NCBI RefSeq assembly: GCF_963675165.1
Contig: NC_087377.1
Location: forward strand, 15,434,198-15,498,197
DNA length: 64,000 nt
Direction: 5' to 3'
From: Halichondria panicea
Taxonomy: Eukaryota; Porifera; Demospongiae; Suberitida; Halichondriidae
Positions 54,014 to 64,000 of the stretch are shown here, one piece after another. Under the pieces are notes generated by a model. The model searched no databases. It was not told the DNA's origin and was given only the letters and a program-made list of their open reading frames with translations. Numbering within the stretch: position 1 is the first letter of the stretch; each line of letters begins with the position of its first letter. The translations under genes and the position numbers were made by a program.

Positions 54014-56831
54014 CTAATTAGCACTTAAACAGAAGAAATCAACAGTTCGAATAATAGTAAATGCTGTCTTTCCTCCAGCTACAATGACATCTCCACTAGG
54101 AAGTACTGAGCATGTGCAGTTGTATCGTGCAGTAGGCAGGTCTCCCACTTTCACCCACCTCCTGGTGTCAGGCTGGTAGAGGTGGATCGATAAACTTGGG
54201 TTGTTTCCGTCCCATCCACCAACGGCTAATAGTGACCTCCCAATACTGAGAGGAGCTGAATACAAGAGTGGTACTTCCTGTAAGGTCTGCCAGAGAGTGG
54301 GTGTGTCCAGGTTGGAAACGGCTTTTGCAACGAGTTCATTGAGGTCGACGTGGTACACTGTCTTGGTTGCAGACATTAGGTAGAGGGTGTTTCCTATGAG
54401 AGTCGATTTAAGTTCTGATCGTGGGTTAGGTAGTGATTGAGCAATGTACCATCTTCTTGATGCCACGTCCAACACCTCCACAGACGAGGTACGTCCTTTA
54501 TCATCACGCCCACCAGCTACAATGATGTGGTTGCTGAAGGAGACAGCTGTTGAGAAAATACGAGCAATGTTCATTGGTGGGTACGGGTGAGTCCATTCCC
54601 CTGACTCAAACACTGCTAGTTGATTGGTGGGTTTGTTTTTTCTTGGATCATTTCCTCCCACCAGCACTAGTCGATTAGCGAGTGGTGTCATAGCGAACCA
54701 CTTGGCAGTGTACTCTGGTAGTTTGGTCCATTGATCTTGCTCGAGCTTCATCACTGTACACCTGTCACGATCATTGTATGCACCAACATACACCGTGTCA
54801 CCGATAACAACACTCTGAACCGAGTCACCCATCTCGATTGGCATGTCTTTTCCTCTTCTCCATTTCAGAGTGAGTGGAGGTCTCAACTCTCTGGGAGGGG
54901 GACCCTGAATAATGAATGAGTGTAATTAGGATAGTGTCTACTAACAAGCGAGTGTTACTTGTAGCAATAATTGCATGCACACTAAATCACTTTCTCTAAT
55001 TAGCTTAAGAGGCCACGCCCACCAGTCTAATAGAATGTACAGTACGATTATAAGAGATCAAAGCTTCTACTATAGCTCTGCAATAATATAATGGTGCATT
55101 TTGTCTCACCTGTCTCTGCTGTTGAATGATGGCGTCTCTCCTGACCAGCTCAGCATCTTTGTGCTCTATCTGTTCCCTGTGCGCCTGTACAGGGGAACGT
55201 TGGTGGAAATTAAACACAGACGTGAATATCATTAGTGGAAATTCTACAACAAAACGAGAACAATCAACAATTTCCGCTAAAGGAAGTACATAATTATAGG
55301 CACACTCAAACGGATGTGTAGTTACGGCTTAACACATGAGACAGCATCCATGCATGTTAAGGTACAATACTATTGTTGCTGTGGGAATCTCATTCACACA
55401 CTACATGTACGCACCTTCTTGACTGGTTGAGTGTCCTTTGACTCCCTCTTTGTTGCCTCCACTGGGTCCGAGCTTGTTGTCAGGTCAGCATCTAAAAAGA
55501 AAATCGATACCAACATTAATAGACGGATATGATTTTTTCGTTAGGGTTACAGTTAGCTGAAACGTAAAACACATAATATACTTATCATTGACTCACAGAT
55601 GTCCCTGGCAGATGGTCTCCTCCTCATGTCTTCTTGCAAACAACTGTCGATAAGCTTCCTCAACCTGTGTGTGTGAGGTATCTGGGCAACATGGAATGAT
55701 CGATCTTCCACAGATTTGATCGTCTTCAGCTTGCAAACAATCTGCATCATAATCGCCCCAAGAGAGAACACATCCAAGCTATTATCGTAATTATCCTTGT
55801 CCAATCGAATAGCCTCGACAGGTAGATACCCCATACGGTGACCAATGGCTGTGAGGGTGTGGCTAAGCTTGGAGGGATCGTATAATCGTGACATGCCAAA
55901 GTCGGATATCTTTGCGATAGGCACTAGCTGTGTAAGCTTCAGCAAGATGTTATCACCACAGAGGTCACGGTGGATAATCTGCTTGCTGTGAATGTAGGCC
56001 AAACCACAAGCCATGTCTTTGGAGAGGCTAATTTCACATTCGCTAGTGAGGGACTCTTCACCAAGGCCAGATAAGTAGGATCTCAGATTGCAATCCATCA
56101 GCTCAACAACAAGCATTGTACCACATGATTTGGGGTGCTTGGCAGTTGACAAATACAGAACAACGTTTGGGTGCTGGAGTGACTCGAGAAACACACACTC
56201 ACGATCAAATGCTTTACTAGCTTCTTCACTTTTGCCGGCTGGGAAACCTGTATGCATTTCTATAGCCTCATAAATTAAAAGTTGGACCGCATAAATCTTG
56301 CCCTTGTAGCTGCCTTTGAAGACTGCTCCAAATGCACCTTTACCGAGAGGCTCGTCTAAGAAAACGGTCAAATCGTCGTTAATCTTCTGACAATTTTGGT
56401 TAACTATAGAGTGTGTGTGTGTGTGTGTGTGGGGGGGGGGAGGGGTGATGTTATAGCAGCTAACAAACTTAAGCATCATGTGTGAAATATGCATTCCTGT
56501 ACTTACCCTCTGACTTCATATCAGTAGGATTGCTTGGACCAGTAGACTGTAGATGATCTCTTTTGATGGTCTGGGCTATGTGAACTTCACTCACGATGGG
56601 ACTTGACAAAGCCTCCACCATCTCTTTCCAGCTCTTCCCTCCTTCATTAAGCCATTTAATCAAACCCTCACGATAGCAGTCAACAGGATTGTTGCTCCAA
56701 TCTTTCCCAATGCTGTGGATTGTAGCCTGGGGTACATCAAGAATAAGCAAGATTTTTCGCCACTTAATTCGAGCATCAAACGTGACGAGATACAATCTCT
56801 TTAGATCTGCTATTGTGAGATAGTCGGACAT
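54014..56831 (-). CDS. Death domain / kinase-like / coiled coil / kelch protein 2 (724 aa)
   Basis: Minus-strand exons 56507-56831 (ATG at 56831, 4 nt after a splice acceptor), 55597-56403, 55415-55491, 55110-55184 and 54014-54904 join in phase. The first exon looks like a Death-fold domain (helical, with WRKILLILDVPQATIHSI and CYREGLIKWLNEGGKSWKEMVEAL). The kinase-like domain has GKGAFGAV, HRDLCGDN and SDFGMSR, but the beta-3 motif reads IYAVQLL: Gln stands where the ATP-binding Lys is expected, and the APE motif is PVE. It may be a pseudokinase or use a WNK-like substitute. The coiled-coil exon is nearly identical to that of gene 1, and the kelch exon is clearly a paralog (VIGDTVYVGAY, NHIIVAGGRDDKG). 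Gene 1 lacks the Death domain. Confidence 0.85.
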
Positions 56832-57094
56832 CTCCTGTAGAATAATTATGGTTATCAGAATTATGTGATAAAATAATATTTGGTGTGTGCAAACTAAATC
56901 ATGTACATACAGTAAAAACAGTACTGTCTGCACTTACTGATAATAATCCAGAGGCTACAGTGCTAGTAGTGCAGTCAGTGCAGTATCTTCCACTCACAGT
57001 GCAGTGTAACAGTTCAGTTTGACAGTTGTACAATTACAAGACATGCCATTTTTCCTCTGCAGAATAAACAATATCTTGTCACGTGATAAACCAC
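56832..57094. promoter_or_regulatory. Divergent promoter region of kinase/kelch gene 2 and the downstream plus-strand gene
   Basis: The 263 bp between a minus-strand start and a plus-strand first exon. A splice acceptor (about 56835) shows that gene 2 has a non-coding leader exon here. A CACGTG E-box is close by (CACGTGATAAACC at about 57079). Confidence 0.4.
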
Positions 57095-57213
57095 ATGGAT
57101 TCAGTCAGTTTTGAAGCTCTGAGCAAGTGGTCAAACTATTTGTCTGTATTGGTGGAGGTTGAAGACATGAGTCCATGGACAGGGACTACTGAGGAACCTT
57201 CATCAAGAACAAG
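57095..57213 (+). CDS. First coding exon of uncertain assignment
   Basis: ATG at 57095, 39 codons plus 2 nt (MDSVSFEALSKWSNYL..., ending SSRTR), then a GTACAT donor. Its phase (2) does not fit the USF exon at 57474 (phase 0). It does fit the unrecognised exons at 52572 and 62437. It may belong to the USF gene through an unseen microexon, or be an alternative first exon. Confidence 0.45.
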
Positions 57214-57413
57214 GTACATGTTAATATTAATGTGTAGTTAACTTTGGCCTTGTGCATGATACCTACCCAGGTAACACACACACACAGTTCCAAGTAACAT
57301 ATAAAAGCTAGCACTTAAAAACAAGGTCTCCTAGGACGTTTCGTTTTCGTTCGCTTTCGTATTGGTTAGAATTTGCATGATGGTAACTACCTCCCAAATA
57401 ACGAACACACACA

Positions 57414-57451
<38 letters not shown>

Positions 57452-57473
57452 TTGTTCCCGCCCACTCACGTAG

Positions 57474-60400
57474 GAGATCCACACGCTCACTAGCGATGAT
57501 GGTTTGCCCTCTGACATGACCTCTGAGGATGGCTCCACCCTCAACGCTATAGGCCACGCCCTCATCCAGATGCAGCAAGGTGGACAGACCACCCCCTCAT
57601 CTCAGTTCCTCATCACTAGGAGCACCTCATCTGGTTCAGAGTTTGGCCAAAATGGTGAGTAATGGAGGCCAAATTTATCAGTGTGACGATTCCCAAGTGC
57701 TTGTACGTACTAATTACATGTAGAACCATGAGTATTATTGCTAATGTTTGAGGTTTCTTGGAAGTGGTGCTGGAAAAAGTTATAAATAATAGTCAGTTTT
57801 TACTATGTTGTTGTGTGTGTTTAGGTCCTCTGTATGTGATGATCCCACCATCCAGTAGTGCTGAGATACTGCATGCAATGAGTCGACCTATAGCACCCAA
57901 GATGAGCGGGATATCAACTATGGATTATCACACGGCCGACTCCATCTTTCAAATGCAGTTGTGAGTACACAGTTCATGTGATTGCCTACCTCTGCATAAC
58001 ATGTATGAAAGTGTGTGTTAGGGAAAGCATCATTCTTGCTACATACCGTATCACTAGAATATTTTGCTCGTGAAAAACCTTTGCCAATCAGCAACAAAGT
58101 TGATCCTTTGCGATTGTGCTAACTATTGCGTTCTGGCAATAATCGTGTGTATTTATAATCACTTTAGGTTTTGCGATTTTATTGTAGCGAATTGATCAAC
58201 CCTCCCAAAATTTGCATATGCTTGCAAAACATTCTAGTAATACGGTAACTGTGAGGAGTGTTGTTATTATGGTGGTTGGTTTGCAGGTCTGGGGATATGG
58301 CCGCCAACAGGGAAGCTCAGAGGAAGGCTACACACAATGAAGGTGCTGCAAATTCAATACTGAAAGTTAGTGTACAACAGATGTACATGTACGTACGTGG
58401 TCATAATCAAATAGAAGCATTTCCCACAAAGTACAGTTACGAAGCTTTAACATCAAATCTGCCACTTCTAAAACTAGTGTTCAAGCTGGCGCTGTGCTAA
58501 TGCCTCTCGCCATGATTTATTTTCGCTCAAAAGTATAGAAGAGGAAGTATAGAAGAGGAAAAAGTGTATAAAATAATCTGTCTAAAACTGACTTGCATCT
58601 ATTCAATTGTATAATGGTATCATTGTTGTGTTTTGTGGCTGCTTATACCAGGACCTCAAGGATCTAGGAAGCAACAAAGAAGAAGATTTTGTTTTCAATT
58701 AATTATAGTGCATAATTTTACTAATTATTTCATAAAGTTAGCTTATCTATATAAAGTCACTGAGAAGAAAAGACTTATTACATGCATCTATTGTTGTATT
58801 ATGTGGCTTTAATACCAGGACCTCAAGAAAGAAGAAAATTGATTCTTCCAGGATCTGTAGTTCAGTGTATAATTATAATATCTAAGAAGAAAAGACTTGT
58901 GTACATGCATATTGTTATCTATATTGTTATATAGTAGTGTTTTGTGGCTTACCAGGCCCTCAAGAAATATGTGATTCTGCCAGGAGGATCTGGATCTTGG
59001 ATATCACGTGGGGAATGAGCGCGCATGCGCATTACATCCACAGGAATAATTAAAGGGTGTGTCCAAAGAGATCAATTTCACAATGGCTACTGCATGCTAG
59101 CTAGCTGTTTTAACAGGTATTTTCTGAGTCCTGTAGCTAACAAAAAAACTAGCGCTTTAGTGCAAGGCTAGCTCATATGTTGAATAGAAAGTTTGTGCGG
59201 ACAGATGATGCTATAAAAGATTCTGAAGAGACTGCAACAGCCTTCAATGTGAGTTAAACCATAGATATTGTACACTCCGTGGATGTGAAACGTAGGTAGT
59301 ATACGGGTAGATTACGGAGTATTCGTGTTCACTCACTGCAACGGCACCCAGCTGCAGAAATGGACACTTTTAGTGTTGTTTTTCTTGCACAGCTGCGCAC
59401 TTGTGGCTTCAGTTGAGGAGAAGGCTTGCTGTACTCGTAGGTGGGAGGTAAGTCTATCATAGAGCATGTATATTGAGCCTACATTATTAGTGGATAGCCT
59501 TTTGGAGCTCATTTTTGTCTGTAACTTACTAGGTGACAAGTTTGTGGTTAGGCGATCTTTGGTTGGGTTTATGTTTGGAACATTTCGCTTTGCTTTCCTG
59601 TTAGTCTATGAAGTGAAGTACTGGGAGAATGTGTTCAGCACTTAAGGAAATGTATAAGGCTAGCAGCAAACTGAATGATAGGTCAAAAATAGGTGTTCAA
59701 CAGTACCTATCTTGTGGTTAGGCGATCTTGCCAACAAAAAGCTCCATCACTTAAATGATGTGGTCATTCAATAATATAGATGTCCTTATACCAGGAGAAT
59801 CTATTTTGACCCTCAGTAAATGTTTTGTTATTTCAGGAAAGCGTGTCTTTTTGTGGTGAACATGTTTACTCATACAAATGTACTGTATGATGATAATGCA
59901 TACATGATCGTACAACAGCGGCCTGAGTAAATTATTATTACTGTATGATGATAATGCATACATGATCGTACAACAGCGGCCTGAGTAAATTATTATTACT
60001 AACATACTTTTTTAATTTAGGTAATGCTCTATCACCAAAGGAAGCGGAAAGGAGCATAATTATTCCCTGATGCAAGACTAACAAACAAGTGTACGAGCAC
60101 AAGTAGCGATAAGACGAAGAAGAATCCTCCTTCAACTTTAAATCAGTTTTAGTTGTCCATTTAGTTGTCTATTACTAAGTCTATCTCCATGCATGGATGC
60201 CTGCCTATATAATATTTTGTGTGCATACATGCTGTGCTATATATACAATGTCATCACAAAAATTAAGTCAGCAGTGTACATGTAGCTAGATCAGGTTCCA
60301 ATATGATTTCTGCATTTCCACTTTCATTCATGAACATCTCTCTTGGCTCTCCCTGCGCAGAGAATCAGTTAGCACTGGAAGAACTTGGACTGGGAGCTTC

Positions 60401-61716
60401 AGTTATCCTATCACTCACACGTAGTTACTGTTATTATTGTATCCATGCAGTAGATTCCGTATGCTATAGGGAATTCCGGATACTGGGTCCGTGTCATCCG
60501 TTGCAATGAGTGTTTCAGGACTTTTGGTAGTGGGCGGAAGTGTTTCACATCCACGGAGTGTACAGTATCTATGGTTAAACTAGCCATAACTCGAGAAACA
60601 AGCTTTAGTTCGCTAATCCACGAATCAAAATCCAAGAAACTGTTAGTTTTCGTCGCATTGCAAACCATTGAGCAGTTACACCTGGAACAGACACACACAC
60701 ACACACACAGTCAGCTTTACCGTATCCCTCGTGCGGCTAAGCCTAGAGGCATAACTAATAACTTATTTGTTGTGTAGAGGCTATCTATCCATGCTGTAAA
60801 CGTCTTAATAATTAAGTACGCCTTGATTTATACTGTACAGTAAGTGTACGTGTGTGTGTGTGTGTGTGAGGTCAAGGTTCATTCATTTTGCCAATTGGTT
60901 CAGCTTCATTGTACATGCCCTAAACACGATAATTACCAGTTGTTGTTGTTCTTCCCACGCCCAGTTGAGCGTGAGCGTCGGGGCAGGATCAACGAGCTCA
61001 TCAAGGTACTGGCTCAGATAGTGCTTGCTTGTCAGAAGAAAGACGCAACTACTGGTTCCATTGTCGGGGTGAGTGTGTGTGTCTGTGAGTGTGTGTACTA
61101 AAGTACTATTGAAAGCCATCGAAATATCTACTAACTTGGTTTTTTTTAAGCCTAAATTTCCTAATATTATTGCTAAGCATGCATTAGTGTAGAGCACAGT
61201 GTTATGTTAGTTACTAGTAGCATAGAATCCAGCAGAGTTCATCGTATATAACACATGTAGTTAGTTGTACATAAAATTAATAATTTATGCTATTTTTTAA
61301 TAGCTAAGCATGTTTTTTTTTATCTCTACGTACATGTCTCACCGTCACGTCATGTTTCCCTGACTGCAGTATGTGTACAGCAAGGGAACGGTACTGGACA
61401 AGACAGTCTGGCACCTTTGCAAGCACAACCTATGCACTTGTCAGCTTCGTCATAATTATCTCCCCTCTTACAATCATCGCTGCCGACTGGAGCCTCTAAT
61501 CCAAACACACCACTCTTAAGCTCACTCGTACAAACTCTATCTTCCATTGCGAGCACGACCACTTCTCCATCCACCCCTGTACCGAAATCCTCCATGCTGT
61601 CACAAGCCAACAACAATGGCGGTGGTGGGGGTGGTGGTGGTGGTCTCTCTGCTGCGGCTGCTGCTAGTCTGCTCAACACTCTGATTCTGGCTCAGAATGT
61701 GCTCACAAGCAACTGA
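57474..61716 (+). CDS. USF: USF-like bHLH transcription factor
   Basis: Exons 57474-57654, 57825-57960, 58287-58342, 60965-61068, 61370-61439 and 61493-61716 join in phase; the first in-frame ATG is at 57516 (242 aa from there). GPLYVMIPPSS with PIAPK matches the USF-specific region preceding the basic region. The basic region is THNEVERERRGRINELI, with the His/Glu/Arg set of CACGTG-binding class B factors. Helix 1 runs to LAQIV, the loop has TTGSIVG, and helix 2 starts YSKGTVLDKTV. No leucine zipper follows; the tail is Ser/Thr/Pro-rich with Gly and Ala runs. A 53-nt intron (61440-61492) is needed to reach that tail; without it the frame stops at 61517-61519. Intron 3 (2.6 kb) holds MITEs and a nested transposon. 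Confidence 0.8.
58044..58247. mobile_element. MITE family 2, well-preserved copy in USF intron
   Basis: TACCGTATCACTAGAATATTTTGC at the left and GCAAAACATTCTAGTAATACGGTA at the right are inverted repeats flanking about 155 bp. Confidence 0.75.
58600..58990 (+). repeat. Three degenerate tandem units in USF intron
   Basis: Units with TTGTTGT(G/A)TT...TGTGGCT...ACCAGGACCTCAAG occur at about 58622, 58790 and 58920. No stable reading frame. Confidence 0.5.
59150..60700. mobile_element. Nested transposon: 1.33-kb element (59253-60580) inside an older repeat
   Basis: Inner ends: GTTAAACCATAGATATTGTACACTCCGTGGATGTGAAAC at 59253, inverted at the right as GTTTCACATCCACGGAGTGTACAGTATCTATGG to about 60580. 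The outer sequences 59150-59245 and 60581-60700, read on the minus strand and joined, follow the order of the repeat at 47975-48240. Inside is a 59-bp direct duplication (from ACTGTATGATGATAATGC, at 59880 and 59939) and no convincing coding frame. Confidence 0.65.
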
Positions 61717-62436
61717 AGTGCTGGTAGCCCCGGGCAAGATTCAATGTCTATGGAAACGGTGGACCAATCCTCTCAACAGTAGTGTACAGTATATTATAAT
61801 TGTGGACTGTTTATACTGTTCTAGTTTTAACGTGTGTTTTTTAGTAATCTCCCCTTCACTTACTATAGCTACATTGTCAGTATTATTATGTATACATAGT
61901 TTTTATACATGATATTTGTGTCTTATTGAACCTGAATTGTTTGTCTCTAGAAAAAAAAAATGTTGTGAACAAAGCTATAATAAATTATTATAGGCCCATT
62001 ATAATTATGTGCAGTTAGCCTCCATCTCAAGCCGCACTTCCTCGAAAATTGGCCTGGTAGTATAGACTGCTTGCGCATGCGCTAACCATTAGCCACTGAA
62101 CATGAAAACTGTGCTGATCCAATGAAGAACCTTCATCAAGAACAAGGTACGTGTGTATAATGTGTAGTTATGCAGTGCAATGAGTTGACTGTGTACTATT
62201 GAATGTATATACAGTACAGAGAATGGGAACCTAGCATGCTTACTAGTCTGTATGTACATGCACTTGTATACAAGGTATGCTTCAATGTATGCAGTTTAGG
62301 TGTGTACAGGGAAACGTGTGTTAATTGAGAACACTAGCTCACAATATTTGTACATGACATTGTACAGTACGTGTACCAGACCCTTCATCACACTACCAGT
62401 TTGAATGTGTCCATGTGTTGTTTATCCTGGCTACAG
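61717..62436. other. Intergenic with a third first-exon-like copy
   Basis: At about 62099-62149 the sequence GAACCTTCATCAAGAACAAG followed by GTACGTG and AATGTGTAGTTA repeats the 3' end of exon 57095-57213 and its intron. Upstream similarity fades and the corresponding frame has a stop, so I do not call a coding exon. Confidence 0.45.
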
Positions 62437-62718
62437 AACACTGACTCAGGACGAGGAGGACTTTGACAAGTTCCTGGAGAGTGTCAAAGCTCAGCAGCTC
62501 TCACTCTCCACAAAAGGTATCACTTTAACTGACTCTTACGATTATTCTAGTATTCATAATGTAAGTACGTACATATTGTATACCAGTACATGTGTTGTGT
62601 GGTGTCCCTATAGTTGAGTGTGAGTGATAGAGGCCATATATATAAGGAGGACATACGTGTGTCGAGGCTGGTGGTGGCCCGTGTGCTGAGGGAGAGAAAT
62701 GAGTACAAAGAGGAGTAG
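62437..62718 (+). CDS. Unrecognised short protein, two C-terminal exons
   Basis: Exons 62437-62560 (phase 2 start) and 62614-62718 join in phase 0 across a GTAAGT...CTATAG intron and end in TAG. The roughly 75 residues include TLTQDEEDFDKFLESVKAQQ, DSYDYSSIHN and EDIRVSRLVVARVLRERNEYKEE, acidic then helical and basic. An upstream exon must supply the start; the exon ending at 57213 has a compatible phase. Family unknown. Confidence 0.5.
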
Positions 62719-64000
62719 CTCTCACTATTGGAGCAGATTAGGTAAAGGGTCATCTTGTAGTGTTTGTAAAGCGGTCATAATAACAAACACATGGGCTTGA
62801 TTCAAGGCCGCTTAAACATGGCCAATCAAGGCTACTAAAATCACACTTTTATAGCTATAGCAATAATGTGTGCATGAGGATGCACTCGCTATATGCTCAT
62901 GCGCTACGTAACCTCAAGCATGCATTTATACATGTACAAATGGCACTCAGCACATGGGTCTTCTTGTGGGCGTCTAGCCCAAGCAGTTGGGGCTAACAAT
63001 AATTGTTTTGTACAGCATCATGCACATGCATGCATAACAATACTATATAGTCCTATAGGACCATCTCATAATGATCGGATTGACATAATGATGAAAACAG
63101 TAGACTATATATACTTTTTTTTATATTTTTTTTATATCAACAAATTTGTGCATCCAGAGGTCAACAAAAAATAGCTATAAGCTAATACTAATCTGAGACC
63201 TGATAGTATAATGATTTATACAGAGAGAGAACAGTACAGTTAATACACGAAAGAGTACGTTAGAGAGATTACTGACATATTTATAGAACGTGTCTGTAAT
63301 AGTGTATAGAGCTGTTTCATACAAATTCCTCTATGAATTCTTAAATGGGGTGCTCCTTCTCATCAGTTACAGGACATTCACAATGTGTCAATTGTATTTA
63401 TACCACCACTGACTTCTAGCTTCATGAATATCACCAATTAAAGCTTTAGCTACTGCAGACATGCATGAAATTTAAAGCCATAATCTGCTGCAAGATAATA
63501 ATTATTTGTGTATCGTCTGCTACGTCGCTAGTTTATGCAGTTGACCAATAACTGATAAATGAGCGAGAACAAATGCACGATTCAAAAGGCAGTGGAGCAG
63601 CTAGAGGCTCCCATACACAAGAGAGCCACCTGGAACAGGCCCTCTATAGCTATATAAATTATAGGCGCAAAGGAACAAAGAACAACTACACAAAAATAAC
63701 AAAAACTAAAGTTAACCACAGGAAATAACCGCATAATCTAATTTCTAATCTAACCAACAAATGCATGCATGCACATACAATAACAAACAGAACAGGAAGT
63801 TAAAGTCTATAATCTATTTACACAACTAATTATTATACACACTTGAAAAAAACTAAACAGGACTATTAATTTATACTAAGAGACAGTTAAATTAAATTAA
63901 ACATTTCTAAGGTACAGACTCTTCGCAAGGTCATTATTTGTAGGCCTGAATTTATGCTCACACTTCGGGCAATTTGCCTCAATCATATCACCTTCGAATT
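62719..64000. other. No recognised feature
   Basis: AT-rich sequence with poly-T/TA tracts around 63110-63135 and a scatter of short inverted repeats. I see no coding exon on either strand. Confidence 0.4.

Overview
This is intron-dense animal nuclear DNA. It is AT-rich, most genes are split by GT-AG introns, and it is crowded with (CA/GT)n microsatellites, short inverted-repeat transposons and minisatellites. Ciliary CFAP45, GSAP, ZNHIT2, PPIP5K, a DHHC palmitoyltransferase and a USF-type bHLH factor point to a metazoan. The two genes that join a protein kinase (one with a Death domain) to coiled-coil exons and a C-terminal kelch domain suggest a sponge, probably a demosponge. The taxon is an inference. 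All gene models were spliced by eye, with reading phase checked at each junction.

Layout. 54-2606 (+): 3' end of a gene for a single-pass membrane protein. 2607-9755: no confident gene; microsatellites, MITEs, foldbacks and a threefold repeat of exon-like units. 9756-12694 (-): ZNHIT2-like, sharing a 249-bp divergent promoter with 12944-21343 (+), PPIP5K copy 1. 22038-25032 (+): GSAP-like. 26024-28911 (-): DHHC palmitoyltransferase, head-to-head with 29152-34365 (+), CFAP45; the 240-bp gap holds an RFX X-box-like site. 36216-46443 (-): PPIP5K copy 2, longer and inverted relative to copy 1. 46980-50680 (-): kinase/coiled-coil/kelch gene 1. 51329-52450: Crypton-like tyrosine-recombinase remnant. 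52572-53831 (+): unrecognised gene. 54014-56831 (-): Death/kinase-like/coiled-coil/kelch gene 2. 57474-61716 (+): USF-like bHLH gene. 62437-62718 (+): unrecognised short gene. Nothing is recognised after 62719.

The most notable signals are these. (1) The two PPIP5K genes are nearly identical from exon 2 into exon 16 but abruptly unlike at both ends, as expected for gene conversion between inverted paralogs. (2) In a hairpin transposon family related to the Crypton-like remnant, a 43-bp core is inverted in one copy relative to two others whose flanks have the same orientation. (3) A 56-bp piece of GSAP coding sequence lies antisense in the same intron of both PPIP5K genes. (4) The Death/kinase/kelch protein has Gln in place of the conserved beta-3 lysine.
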